Source: Ruminococcaceae bacterium UBA1425 (GTDB taxonomy: Bacteria; Bacillota; Clostridia; Oscillospirales; Acutalibacteraceae). From it: a stretch of 34,476 nt of DNA. Made by a program: the position numbers and the translations under genes. The number at the start of each line of letters is the position of its first letter. Positions within the stretch are counted from its first letter, which is position 1. Of this stretch, positions 1-8,481 are shown in pieces. The notes under the pieces are model-generated. The model had not been told where the DNA came from, made no database searches, and saw only the letters and a program-made list of their open reading frames with translations. The stretch is from NCBI GenBank assembly GCA_002329365.1, contig DCUB01000002.1:955-35430 (forward strand), given 5' to 3'.

Positions 1-740
1 GCTTTTTCGGCGGCACCCGCCGAATCCTCGCCGCCCGAAAGCTCCTCGCAAGCGAAGCGCAGGGCGGAAATAACCTTTTCCGCGTTTCGGAAAAGCTTTT
101 TCTTCGCCGTGAGCTCCTCACGCTCGCCGGGACGTATGCGAGAAAGCTTAAGCTCGTCTATCTGGTAATTGAGCATGTCGAGCCTGCGCGTTTTTTCGCT
201 GTCGTCCATGCGTAAGCTCAGGAGCTCTTTTTTAAGCGATACAAGTCTGTTATATTGAGCGTGGTATTCGTCCAAAAGCGGGCTGTTTCCGGCAACGATA
301 TCGAGAAACGCGTAGTGCTTGTCCGGCATAAGCAAAGCCTGACTGTCGTGCTGACCGTGAATGTTTACAAGCTCTCTGCCGAGTGCTTTAAGCATGGACG
401 CCGTAACGGGCACGCCGTTTACCCTGCACGAGCTTTTTCCGTCGGCGGAAATGCGGCGTGTAATTACAATTTCACCGCCGTCGTCGTCAATATCAAGCTC
501 CTTCAACGCTCCGAGCGCTTTTTCGCCGCAGCCTGTGAACAACGCCGTTACATATGCTTCGGAGGCTCCTGAGCGAATGACGTCCCTTGACGTCCTTTCG
601 CCGAGTACGGCGTTTATTGAATCTATTATGATTGATTTTCCCGCGCCCGTTTCGCCCGTGAGCACGTTGAACCCGCCCGACAGCTCTATCTCGGCGCTTT
701 GTATCACGGCTATGTTTTCAATTTTTATGCTTTGAAGCAT
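1..740 (-). CDS. recN: DNA repair protein RecN, N-terminal part (cut by window edge)
   Basis: This is the N-terminal 246 residues of RecN, the SMC-like ATPase that acts at double-strand breaks in recombinational repair; the rest lies to the left of the window. The translation starts MLQSIKIENIAVIQ and has a Walker A motif GETGAGKS at residues 29-36. The family signature NIHGQHDSQALL follows at about residues 117-128. A charged, coiled-coil-forming stretch begins after about residue 150. The ATG at 738-740 lies 21 bases after the argR stop, so it is the last gene visible in the minus-strand operon. In Bacillus, recN also follows argR (ahrC) and precedes spoIVB-spo0A, so those genes may lie just outside. 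Identification is firm; only the C-terminus with Walker B is unseen. Confidence 0.95.
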   Translation of the reverse strand, partial: MLQSIKIENIAVIQSAEIELSGGFNVLTGETGAGKSIIIDSINAVLGERTSRDVIRSGASEAYVTALFTGCGEKALGALKELDIDDDGGEIVITRRISADGKSSCRVNGVPVTASMLKALGRELVNIHGQHDSQALLMPDKHYAFLDIVAGNSPLLDEYHAQYNRLVSLKKELLSLRMDDSEKTRRLDMLNYQIDELKLSRIRPGEREELTAKKKLFRNAEKVISALRFACEELSGGEDSAGAAEK

Positions 741-761
741 ATACCGTTACCCCGCAAAATA

Positions 762-1226
762 TTAGTTGACGCCCTTGCCCGTGATTTCGTTTATTGTTTT
801 TTTCATCTTTGCGGCAAGCTCCTCCGTGCGGCAGAGAGCAAAAACGGTATCGTCGCCCGCGAGCGTTCCGACAAGCCCTTCCCAGCGCATTGAGTCAAAC
901 GCCGCGCACGCCGCCTGCGCCATGCCCGTATAGCAATGAATTACAAGGGTGTTTCCGGCGTAATCCGCGCTCCTTACGGAATGCTCGAAAATCGAACGGA
1001 ATTTTTCGCTCAGCCTGTCGGACTCGGATTTATCGCTAACCGCGTAACGGTACTGCCCGAACGAATCCATTGTCTTTACTATTCGAAGCTCCTTGATGTC
1101 GCGCGAAACCGTCGCCTGCGTCACCTCAAGACCTCTTTCGCGAAGCCTTTGAAGAAGCTCCTCCTGGGTTCCTATCGCATAGCTGTCGATAAGTTCAAGT
1201 ATTGTCTCAAGCCGTTTCTTTTTCAT
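762..1226 (-). CDS. argR: Arginine repressor ArgR/AhrC
   Basis: This is a full-length (154 aa) ArgR-family regulator, which senses L-arginine as a hexamer and controls arginine biosynthesis and catabolism genes. The N-terminal winged helix-turn-helix carries the recognition segment TQATVSRDIKEL at residues 36-47. The C-terminal oligomerisation and arginine-binding domain carries GTLAGDDT at residues 120-127, the usual GTxAGDDT motif. The ATG shares one base with the TGA of the upstream nadK gene, so translation is probably coupled. Its position directly before recN is conserved in Firmicutes. No arginine biosynthesis gene is present in the window, so its targets must be elsewhere. Confidence 0.96.
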   Translation of the reverse strand: MKKKRLETILELIDSYAIGTQEELLQRLRERGLEVTQATVSRDIKELRIVKTMDSFGQYRYAVSDKSESDRLSEKFRSIFEHSVRSADYAGNTLVIHCYTGMAQAACAAFDSMRWEGLVGTLAGDDTVFALCRTEELAAKMKKTINEITGKGVN

Positions 1227-2077
1227 CAGTTCACCCCGTTCTTCTCAAGCTTTGTTTTCAGAACATCTATAAACGTTTCATTTTTGATGCTTATAAAGGA
1301 CACGGTTTCATCGGCTTTTTTAACGTATGCCTTGCAGCCTTCGGGGATTTTCGTTTCCACACCGTCGCATATAAGCGACATTTCGCCGCCTGTTGTCTTT
1401 TCAACCCTCAGTTCGGCGTCGCTGCCAACGATGATAGAACGCGCGAAAAGCGAATGGGCGCAGACGGGCGTTAGAACAATGCTCTCGATTTGCGGTTCGA
1501 CAAGAGGCCCGCCCGCCGAAAGCGAATAAGCCGTTGAGCCTGTGGGCGTAGCGAAAATAACGCCGTCGCCAAGATAATCGTTAACATATTTTTCGCGGCA
1601 GTAGACGGAAAACCCTATAATGTTTACGGAAGACGAACGCATGACAACGGCGTCGTTGATGCAAAGGCTTTGAAAGATTATTTCGTCGCCGCGGCGTATT
1701 TCGGCCTTAAGAAGCATCCTTTTTTCCACCGTGTATTCGCCCGTAAACAAAGTTTTGAGTAGCTTGAGCTCCTGCTGCTCAAGCCCTGCCATAAACGCAA
1801 GACGGCCGGCGTTTATTCCGAGCACCGGCTTGCCGAACGCCATCGCCTTTTTTGCAGCAAAAAGAATGCTTCCGTCGCCGCCGACGGCTATTACTATGTC
1901 GCATTCGGAAAGAGCCTTGTTTTCGGATAAAACAAGAGCCTTCGTTTCTTCGAATTCGGCACCGTAGCTTTCGGGGAAAACGATATCGGCGCCCAGCTTT
2001 TTAAGCTCGGAGCAAATCTCGAGCGTGACCTGCCGCGCGTTCTCTTTCGTTAGATTCGGTATTATGGTGATTTTCAT
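1226..2077 (-). CDS. nadK: NAD kinase
   Basis: This 283-residue protein matches the NadK/PpnK family, which phosphorylates NAD+ to NADP+ in the cytosol. The GGDG motif (AVGGDGSIL) is at residues 64-72, with GINAGRLAF shortly after it. An NDAVV segment follows, and the substrate-binding motif GSTAYSLSAGGP sits in the C-terminal half. The length is normal for the family. It lies between tlyA (5-base gap) and argR (1-base overlap). In Bacillus subtilis tlyA is followed directly by ahrC, so nadK is an extra member of the operon here. Such placement is common in Clostridia, as far as I recall. Confidence 0.96.
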   Translation of the reverse strand: MKITIIPNLTKENARQVTLEICSELKKLGADIVFPESYGAEFEETKALVLSENKALSECDIVIAVGGDGSILFAAKKAMAFGKPVLGINAGRLAFMAGLEQQELKLLKTLFTGEYTVEKRMLLKAEIRRGDEIIFQSLCINDAVVMRSSSVNIIGFSVYCREKYVNDYLGDGVIFATPTGSTAYSLSAGGPLVEPQIESIVLTPVCAHSLFARSIIVGSDAELRVEKTTGGEMSLICDGVETKIPEGCKAYVKKADETVSFISIKNETFIDVLKTKLEKNGVN

Positions 2078-2082
2078 TTATA

Positions 2083-2910
2083 TCAGCCGTCCGTCAGCTC
2101 GTCGTGCGACTGCCTGACAAGCTCTTTAATATCAATTTCGGATAAATAACCGCCGTTTTCGATAACGGCAGCTTCGGACTTAATGATATGCATAAGATAT
2201 TCTATATTTCCTTCAGGCCCCTTGACGGGCGAAAATGTAAGCCCCTTAACGCAAAAACCGTTGTTTTGCGCGAATTCGCAGATGTCGGCGACAACCCTGA
2301 CATGCACACTTTCGTCGCGGACGACGCCCTTTTTGCCTACGTGTTCCCTGCCTGCCTCGAACTGCGGCTTTATAAGGCAGACGGCTTCGCCGCCGTCGGT
2401 TAAAAAGCCGCGCAGCACGGGTAGTATCAGCTTAAGCGATATAAACGAAACATCGACGCTCGCAAAATGTGCTTTTTCTGGTATCTGCCCGTCCGTAACA
2501 TAGCGGAAATTTGTACGTTCAAGCACCGTTACGCGCTCGTCGGAGCGAAGCTTCCACGCAAGCTGACCGTATCCGACGTCGACGGCGTAAACCCTCGCGG
2601 CTCCGTTTTGAAGCATACAGTCGGTAAAGCCGCCCGCCGAGGCGCCGACGTCGATGCATGTCTTTCCTTTTAGCTCAAGCTTAAAATCGGCAACGGCCTT
2701 TTCAAGCTTCAGCCCTCCCCTGCTGACGTACTGAATTTTATTCTCTCTGACGTCAATTATATCACTGTCATCTATAAAAAGTCCAGCTTTTGTTGCTTTT
2801 TGACCGTTTACATAAACCTGTCCCGCCATTATTAACGCGCGCCCCTTCTCACGGGACGGAACAAGCCCTCTTTTTTGCAGCTCGGAGTCAAGCCTTTTTC
2901 TGTCGCACAT
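2083..2910 (-). CDS. tlyA: TlyA-family rRNA 2'-O-methyltransferase (S4 domain plus FtsJ-like)
   Basis: This is a TlyA/YqxC-family RNA methyltransferase, a family with members that 2'-O-methylate rRNA and that is often annotated as hemolysin A. An S4 RNA-binding domain covers roughly residues 1-60 (the pattern RLDSELQKRGL starts it). It is followed by an FtsJ-like Rossmann methyltransferase with the SAM motif DVGASAGGFTD at residues 87-97 and a KPQFEAGR segment near the end. I chose the ATG at 2908-2910 because the S4 domain starts there (MCDRKRLD) and a GGGGAA lies 6 bases upstream. The open frame extends further upstream only through dxs coding sequence. The gene therefore overlaps the end of dxs by 23 bases. 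The length of 275 aa is typical. Confidence 0.93.
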   Translation of the reverse strand: MCDRKRLDSELQKRGLVPSREKGRALIMAGQVYVNGQKATKAGLFIDDSDIIDVRENKIQYVSRGGLKLEKAVADFKLELKGKTCIDVGASAGGFTDCMLQNGAARVYAVDVGYGQLAWKLRSDERVTVLERTNFRYVTDGQIPEKAHFASVDVSFISLKLILPVLRGFLTDGGEAVCLIKPQFEAGREHVGKKGVVRDESVHVRVVADICEFAQNNGFCVKGLTFSPVKGPEGNIEYLMHIIKSEAAVIENGGYLSEIDIKELVRQSHDELTDG

Positions 2911-4789
2911 ATTGATTCCCCATATTGTCCTGAACGAGCCTGCAGACGACGGCTTCAATACCTGCGGCGTCAAGGCGGTATTTTTTAAGCTGTGAAGTGA
3001 CGGACGCCTGAGAAACAAAGCAGTCGTTGACAGCCGTAAGCTCAAAGCTGCCCTTAAATCCCTTTTCAAGCAGCATCAGAGCTGTTTTTTCGCCCACGCC
3101 GGCGCTTCTGACGCCCTCCTCAAAGAAGCATACACAGCGGCAGCCGAGAACGCTGTCGACAGCCTCACGCGGCACGGGCTTTATTTTGTTGAGCTTTATA
3201 AGCTTTGCGTTTATGCCGCGGTTTTTCAACCTGTTGACTGCTTCCGCGGCGAAGGCCGATATCCTGCCGTATGTAATAACGGCCGTGTCGGCGCGTTCGT
3301 CGCCGTAAACGTCGAAATCGCCGTGCGAAAAGCTGAAATCCTTCGGAAACGCATTTTCCTCGCCGCGCGGATATCTTACGGCAACAACGTTCTTGTCGCT
3401 GTAAAGGGCTTTTGTAAGGTCGGCTTTAAGCTCACTAAAGCAGGAGGGCGAATAGACGGTTATATCGGGAACGCTGTTCAGGAAAGCGACGTCGAACAAG
3501 CCCTGATGCGTTTCTCCGTCCTCGCCGACAAAGCCCGCCCTGTCAATCGCAAGAACCATTTTCAGCTTTTGAAGCGCGCCGTCGTGGATTATCTGGTCGT
3601 AGGCGCGCTGCAAAAATGTGGAATATATGGCCACAACAGGCTTTAGCCCCTGTTTCGACAGCCCGGAAGCGAAGGTTACGGCATGCTCCTCGGCTATTCC
3701 CACGTCAAAGAAGCGATCCCCGAACTCCTTTTCAAAGCCCTGAAGCCCCGTTCCGATGGACATCGCGGCGGTTATGGCGCAAATGTTTTTGTCTTTTCTT
3801 GCAGTTTCGCACATAAAATCGCCGAAAACCGTTGAAAAGCTTGAGCCGACGCTTACCTGCTCGCCCGTTTCGATATCAAAGCGCGGCACACCGTGGAACT
3901 TACCCGGCTCGCGCTCGGCATAGTCGTAGCCCTTGCCCTTTGTGGTGCAGATATGAAGCAGAACGGGCATATTTATTAGCTTTGCCGTATTGAGAGCCTC
4001 GCAGAGCAGATTAACGTCATGGCCGTCGACGGGCCCCATATAACGGAAGCCGAGGTCCTCGAAAAGGTTGCTTTTGTACAGCGTTTCCTTTGCTATCGTC
4101 TTGAGCCTTGATAAATTGTCAACCGTTCTTTTACCGATAACCGGTATTTTGTTTAACGCTTTTTCCGTTTCTTCCTTCATCCTGTAATATTCGGGCTTTG
4201 ATCGGATTACGGCAAGGTAACGCGCAAGCGAGCCTACGTTATGCGATATTGACATTTCGTTTTCGTTTAGTATGACAATAAGCTTCGTGTTTGAACGTCC
4301 GGCGTTGTTCATCGCCTCATAAACCATTCCACCGGTAAAGGAGCCGTCGCCTATGACGCTTACTACGAAGCCGCCGTCGCCGGTTATCGCGTTGGCAGAC
4401 GCGACGCCGAGCGCGGAGGAAACGGAGGTTCCCGAATGGCCGCTGAAAAATACGTCGTGAACGCTTTCGGATGGCCTTGAAAAGCCCGATAATCCGTCCT
4501 CTTTTCGGAGCGTCGAAAACTCGGGGAACCTACCTGTCAGCAGCTTGTGCGTGTAAATCTGATGTCCCACGTCCCAGATTATCCTGTCCTTAGGCGAATC
4601 GAACGTTTTGTGAAGCGCGACGGTAAGCTCCACAACGCCGAGGTTTGACGCAAGATGACCGCCGTTTTGCGAAACGGTGTCTATAAGCACCTCGCGAATC
4701 TCCGAGCAAAGCTCGTTTATTTCCGTTTCGCTTAGTTTTTTTACAAAATCGGGCGATTCTGTTCTGTTAAGATACTTTATCTCACACAT
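2888..4789 (-). CDS. dxs: 1-deoxy-D-xylulose-5-phosphate synthase
   Basis: DXS condenses pyruvate and glyceraldehyde 3-phosphate to 1-deoxyxylulose 5-phosphate using thiamine diphosphate, the first step of the MEP isoprenoid pathway. The 633 residues match the family length. The N-terminal half has WDVGHQIYTHKLLTGR (residues 72-87), FSGHSGTSVSSALG (115-128), and the TPP-binding motif GDGSFTGG (147-154) with NEN about 175-177. The transketolase-type pyrimidine domain carries GIAEEHAVTFASG, and a HQGLFDVAFL segment follows. It sits 18 bases after ispA, so the prenyl precursor route and its first elongation enzyme are co-transcribed. Its end overlaps tlyA. Other MEP genes are not in the window. 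Confidence 0.97.
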   Translation of the reverse strand: MCEIKYLNRTESPDFVKKLSETEINELCSEIREVLIDTVSQNGGHLASNLGVVELTVALHKTFDSPKDRIIWDVGHQIYTHKLLTGRFPEFSTLRKEDGLSGFSRPSESVHDVFFSGHSGTSVSSALGVASANAITGDGGFVVSVIGDGSFTGGMVYEAMNNAGRSNTKLIVILNENEMSISHNVGSLARYLAVIRSKPEYYRMKEETEKALNKIPVIGKRTVDNLSRLKTIAKETLYKSNLFEDLGFRYMGPVDGHDVNLLCEALNTAKLINMPVLLHICTTKGKGYDYAEREPGKFHGVPRFDIETGEQVSVGSSFSTVFGDFMCETARKDKNICAITAAMSIGTGLQGFEKEFGDRFFDVGIAEEHAVTFASGLSKQGLKPVVAIYSTFLQRAYDQIIHDGALQKLKMVLAIDRAGFVGEDGETHQGLFDVAFLNSVPDITVYSPSCFSELKADLTKALYSDKNVVAVRYPRGEENAFPKDFSFSHGDFDVYGDERADTAVITYGRISAFAAEAVNRLKNRGINAKLIKLNKIKPVPREAVDSVLGCRCVCFFEEGVRSAGVGEKTALMLLEKGFKGSFELTAVNDCFVSQASVTSQLKKYRLDAAGIEAVVCRLVQDNMGNQYVRQKKA

Positions 4790-4807
4790 CTATATGCCTC
4801 ATGAAAA

Positions 4808-5668
4808 TCAGTTTTTTCTTTGTATAAGCGCGTACGCGAGTTCACTTAGAAAACCGCCTTCCGCGCCGAAAACGTAAAGTGAAGCAACTGCCCTTTGCGT
4901 AAGCTCTGCGGCAAGCTCTTTTGATTTTTCAAGACCGAGCAGTGAAACGTATGTGCTTTTGCCGTTTTCCTCATCGCTTCCGGCGGGCTTTCCTAATGTT
5001 TCCGTGCTGCCTGTTACGTCAAGTATATCATCAGTTATCTGAAACGCAAGACCGATGTTTTCGGCGTATATGGCTGCGGCTTCGCGCTGCTTCTGGTCAG
5101 CGCCTGCCGCGATACAGCCCAGAAGGCACGCGGCTCTTATCAGCTCGCCCGTTTTCAGGGCGTCGGTTTCCCGCAGAGCTTCGGCGGTTACTTTTTTACC
5201 CTCATTCAACAGGTCAAGCTCCTGACCGCCCACCATGCCGGAATAGCCCGCGGCGTCAGATAGCAGCAGGCACGCCTCGGCTCGTCTTTCGGGCGGCAGC
5301 GGAGCTGTCATCAGTGTTTTAAACGCCAGCGTGAGCAGTGCGTCACCCGCGAGCAGGGCAAAAGCCTCGCCGTATCTGACATGGCACGACGGCTTACCCC
5401 TTCTAAGCCCGTCGTCGTCCATGCAGGGCAGGTCATCGTGTATCAGCGAATAAGTGTGTATCATCTCGACAGCGCACGCAAACGGCAGGGCAGAATGAAT
5501 GTCGCCGCCGCAGACGCGGCAGAATTCAAGTGCAAGCACAGGGCGGATTCTTTTTCCGCCGTTTTGCAGGCTGTACCGCATCGCGTCGCAGACAATACCT
5601 CCGTTTTCGGGAACAGCCTTTTCAAGCTCCGCGTTTACAAGCGCCGTGTAATCCTCAATTCCCGGCAT
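4808..5668 (-). CDS. ispA: Polyprenyl synthetase, farnesyl diphosphate synthase type
   Basis: This short-chain trans-prenyltransferase condenses isopentenyl diphosphate with allylic diphosphates to give geranyl and farnesyl diphosphate. The first aspartate-rich motif DDLPCMDDD is at residues 78-86, and the second, DDILD, follows FQIT in the C-terminal half. GGKRIRP (37-43) and the QELDLL helix are also present. The two-residue insertion in the first motif and the length of 286 aa fit bacterial FPP synthases. It overlaps xseB by 14 bases and is followed by dxs, the usual Firmicutes order. Product chain length cannot be proven from sequence alone. Confidence 0.95.
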   Translation of the reverse strand: MPGIEDYTALVNAELEKAVPENGGIVCDAMRYSLQNGGKRIRPVLALEFCRVCGGDIHSALPFACAVEMIHTYSLIHDDLPCMDDDGLRRGKPSCHVRYGEAFALLAGDALLTLAFKTLMTAPLPPERRAEACLLLSDAAGYSGMVGGQELDLLNEGKKVTAEALRETDALKTGELIRAACLLGCIAAGADQKQREAAAIYAENIGLAFQITDDILDVTGSTETLGKPAGSDEENGKSTYVSLLGLEKSKELAAELTQRAVASLYVFGAEGGFLSELAYALIQRKN

Positions 5669-5855
5669 CCGTTTCCTCCGTAAGCTCGGTTATTCTCTGC
5701 TCCGCCTCGTCAAGGCTTTTGCTGCAGTAGGAAACGAGCTTTGTCCCTTCTTCAAAAAGCTTAAGCGCCTCGTCGAGCGGCAGACTTCCGCCCTCGAGTT
5801 TGGCGACTATATTTTCAATCCGCTTGATTGATTCCTCGTATGAAGGCTTTGCCAT
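5655..5855 (-). CDS. xseB: Exodeoxyribonuclease VII small subunit
   Basis: This 66-residue protein has the form of XseB, the small helical subunit that binds XseA to form exonuclease VII, which degrades single-stranded DNA. The sequence SYEESIKRIENIVAKLEGGSL at about residues 4-24 includes the family signature of an amphipathic helix followed by LEGGSLPLDEALKLFEEG. It begins one base after the xseA stop and overlaps the start of ispA by 14 bases, so translation of the three genes is probably coupled. Confidence 0.94.
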   Translation of the reverse strand: MAKPSYEESIKRIENIVAKLEGGSLPLDEALKLFEEGTKLVSYCSKSLDEAEQRITELTEETDAGN

Positions 5856-5856
5856 A

Positions 5857-7065
5857 TTATATACTCTCCTTTACGGAAGTAACAGCACATTCAAGAATAC
5901 CGTCGGACAGCCTGACGGACAGACCGTCGCCCGCCGACAGACTCCTGACGCTCGACACGGAACGCCCGTCCTTTGAAGCGATGGCGTATCCCCTGCCCAG
6001 CACCTTTAAGGGGCTTAACGTGTCAAGCTTCCCCGCAAAAAATTTCAGATTGCTTCTTCCGCCGGAAATCATCGCGAGCAGAGAAGCCTCCATTGTGGTT
6101 GAATACCTGTCAAGCAGTAGCCTGTAACCGTCAAGCATTGCCTTTCTGCTTGTAAGGTCGGGCGACATCTCAAGCCGTTTTAAGTATGCGCGTTTTGAGG
6201 CTATTTCGTTTTCGAGTACCCTTCTGCAGCGTAAGAGCAGACCGCTTAGGTAAGCACGCTGTTCGGCTGCGTCCGGCACCGCAAGCTCCGCCGCGGCGGA
6301 CGGCGTAGGCGCCCTTAAATCGGCGGCGAAATCGCAGATTGTGAAGTCGGTTTCATGACCGACAGCGGAAATCACGGGAATCTCCGAGCCGGACACTGCG
6401 CGAGCCACCGTTTCCTCGTTAAACGCCCACAGTTCCTCCAAAGAGCCGCCTCCTCTGCCGACTATAAGAACGTCTGAAAGTTTTTCCCTGTTAAAGCGTT
6501 TTACGGCGGCGGCAATCTGAGGGGCGGCGGACGCCCCCTGAACCTGAACGGGGCAAAGTATTACCTCCGCCATCGGAAAACGCCTTCCGAGAACTGTTAT
6601 GATGTCGCGCACGGCGGCGCCTGTCGGCGAGGTTATAACACCGACGCGCAGCGGGATTTTCGGAACTGGCTTTTTGCGTGCCTCGTCAAAAAGACCTTCG
6701 GCGGCAAGCTTTGACTTGAGCTGTTCAAACGCGATGCTTAAAGCCCCGATGCCGTCGGGCTGCATGTCGTCAATGTAAAGCTGGTACTGTCCGTCACGCT
6801 CGTAAACGGACACCCTGCCCCTTGCCACAACGCTCATACCGTTTTCGGGCATAAACCGCAGCCGCATATTGGCCGTTCTGAACATTACGGCGCGTATTGA
6901 AGCGCCGCTGTCCTTGAGCGTCATATAATAATGACCTGTTCTGTAATGATTTGTGAAGTTGGATATTTCACCGCAGACAAAAACGTTGTTAAGGTTTCTG
7001 TCGCTGTCGAGAACTGACCTTACATATGTGTTAAGCTGCGTAACAGTCAAAAGAGGGGTGTTCAT
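5857..7065 (-). CDS. xseA: Exodeoxyribonuclease VII large subunit
   Basis: This is the catalytic large subunit of exonuclease VII (402 aa). An N-terminal OB-fold covers about residues 1-100, with TVTQLNTYVRSVL near the start. The catalytic domain contains VGVITSPTGAAVRDI, GRGGGSLEELWAFNEE and SAVGHETDFTICDFAADLRA, the motifs that hold the conserved acidic and histidine residues. A helical coiled-coil region follows, then a C-terminal segment with LGRGYAIASKDG. The start overlaps the stop of the upstream TsaD-like gene by 4 bases (ATGA). Confidence 0.97.
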   Translation of the reverse strand: MNTPLLTVTQLNTYVRSVLDSDRNLNNVFVCGEISNFTNHYRTGHYYMTLKDSGASIRAVMFRTANMRLRFMPENGMSVVARGRVSVYERDGQYQLYIDDMQPDGIGALSIAFEQLKSKLAAEGLFDEARKKPVPKIPLRVGVITSPTGAAVRDIITVLGRRFPMAEVILCPVQVQGASAAPQIAAAVKRFNREKLSDVLIVGRGGGSLEELWAFNEETVARAVSGSEIPVISAVGHETDFTICDFAADLRAPTPSAAAELAVPDAAEQRAYLSGLLLRCRRVLENEIASKRAYLKRLEMSPDLTSRKAMLDGYRLLLDRYSTTMEASLLAMISGGRSNLKFFAGKLDTLSPLKVLGRGYAIASKDGRSVSSVRSLSAGDGLSVRLSDGILECAVTSVKESI

Positions 7066-8024
7066 ATCCTTCGCCCTTTCTCCGCCGCCAGCGATGTGAG
7101 CACGGCTATTCCCACGGCGTTGTCGGATGAAAGCTCCGGTGAGGCGAATATTGCCCCGTACTTTTCCGTAAACCGCTTTCTTATTATGCTGTTTGACATA
7201 ACGCCGCCCGAAAAAACGAGCTGCATATCACCGAAATTACTAAGCGAATACTCCGCCATTTTGTCAAGCGTTTCGGCAATACACATAATACAATAACGGG
7301 CAATGTCGCTGTCGCTTTCGCCGCGTTTTTTCATCGCTTCGCATTTGTTCTGAAGCCCCGAAAGACTGCAGCAGCCGTTTTTCAGCTTAACGCTTATTTT
7401 GAAATCTCTGTCGCTTTTGCAGGCAAGCTCGTCCAGATATCTGCCGGAAGGAAACGGCAGCCCGAGCAAGGCGCCCGTTCTGTCTATTGCCTGTCCGGCT
7501 TTAAGGTCAAGCGTTGAAAGAAGCGGCGTGCATTTTATTACCTTTTCTTCGTCGGGCACGACGAGTATGACCTCCGTCGTGCCGCCGGAAACATGAAACG
7601 CCATGAATCTTTCTTTTATCATTAACATGCCGAGCTTTTCGGCGGAATAAAGAGTGGCGGCGACATGCCCCGCCTGATGCGATAACAGGTACGGGCGGCT
7701 GCCGTTTGCCGCGGATATGCACCTCGCGGCGCTTTCGCCGACAAGGAAACACGGCATGTAGGAACCCTCCGCGTCCCTCGGACGTGAGGAGGCTCCGGCC
7801 GCCGTGATGTCTGATTTGTTCCGGCCGGCTTTCGCGAAAAGAAGTTCGACAACACCCGGAAGCTGAACTGTGTGGTGAAACACGGCGTCGCTCTGACGCA
7901 TGCCGAGCTCTCCGGCTTTTACCGGCAGAAGCTTTTTTTCTCCGACGGCCTTTTGTGAAGCGCTGTCAAACAAAGCCGCGGAGGTAGTGTAGTTGCTTGT
8001 ATCGAAACCGAGAAAAAGGCCCAT
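7062..8024 (-). CDS. TsaD/Kae1-family (M22) paralog of unknown function
   Basis: This 320-residue protein belongs to the ASKHA-fold TsaD/Kae1/YgjD superfamily, often annotated as O-sialoglycoprotein endopeptidase or peptidase M22. True TsaD transfers threonylcarbamoyl to tRNA A37. Seen here: the N-terminal phosphate loop reads GFDTSNYTTS (6-15) rather than the usual GIETSCDET. The metal-binding pair is kept as HQAGH (H116, H120). SGGTT is at 146-150, where TsaD has SGGHT. SGGVMSN and SSDNAVGIA lie near the C-terminus. The GPG loop expected around residues 80-90 is replaced by RPRDAEGSYMP. It lies one base after nusB and overlaps xseA, a place where Bacillus has folD. I think it is a paralog rather than the canonical enzyme, but this depends on a separate tsaD elsewhere. 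Confidence 0.85.
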   Translation of the reverse strand: MGLFLGFDTSNYTTSAALFDSASQKAVGEKKLLPVKAGELGMRQSDAVFHHTVQLPGVVELLFAKAGRNKSDITAAGASSRPRDAEGSYMPCFLVGESAARCISAANGSRPYLLSHQAGHVAATLYSAEKLGMLMIKERFMAFHVSGGTTEVILVVPDEEKVIKCTPLLSTLDLKAGQAIDRTGALLGLPFPSGRYLDELACKSDRDFKISVKLKNGCCSLSGLQNKCEAMKKRGESDSDIARYCIMCIAETLDKMAEYSLSNFGDMQLVFSGGVMSNSIIRKRFTEKYGAIFASPELSSDNAVGIAVLTSLAAEKGRRI

Positions 8025-8025
8025 T

Positions 8026-8439
8026 TCAGCCGTCCTTTTTGTCGCCGAGCGTTTTTGCGACAGTGCCTAAAACTCCGTTTATGAACGACGCGTCCTCCTC
8101 GCCCGAATAAACCTTGCACATCTCAACAGCCTCGTTTATCGAAACGCTGACGGGAACCTCGTCCACATACAGCATTTCGCACAAAGCAAGCCTCATCACG
8201 GCAAGCGAGACCTTTGATATCCTTGTCTTGCGCCAGCCGCGAAGATTATTTTCGATAAGCTCGTCAATTTCAAAAAGCTTTTCGGACGCTATTTTCGCTA
8301 TCATCCCGACATAGTCGTCGTTTTCGACAAGTCCGCTGTCAAAAGCAAGCTCCGCTATGTCCTCGATATCCGTTTCGGGATGAAAGGACTTCTCGAAAAA
8401 AAGAAGAAACGCCTGCTCACGTGCCTTTTTTCTTGTCAT
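8026..8439 (-). CDS. nusB: Transcription antitermination factor NusB
   Basis: NusB (137 aa) is an all-helical RNA-binding protein that, with NusE (S10), binds boxA and supports antitermination and processing of rRNA transcripts. Family features visible are the N-terminal RKKAREQAFLLFFE helix, WRKTRISKVSLAVMRLALCEM in the middle, and VPVSVSINEAVEMCK followed by FINGVLG near the C-terminus. It follows the asp23-like gene by 42 bases and precedes the TsaD-like gene by a single base. The asp23-nusB-xseA order is shared with Bacillus. Confidence 0.96.
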   Translation of the reverse strand: MTRKKAREQAFLLFFEKSFHPETDIEDIAELAFDSGLVENDDYVGMIAKIASEKLFEIDELIENNLRGWRKTRISKVSLAVMRLALCEMLYVDEVPVSVSINEAVEMCKVYSGEEDASFINGVLGTVAKTLGDKKDG

Positions 8440-8481
8440 GTCATGTACCGTCCCTTTACTCTTTCACATAAACGCGGATAG

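Noticed and set aside
936..1529. A 197-codon plus-strand open frame opposite argR and nadK
   Set aside because: Both genes on the other strand are certain, and the translation shows no family features.
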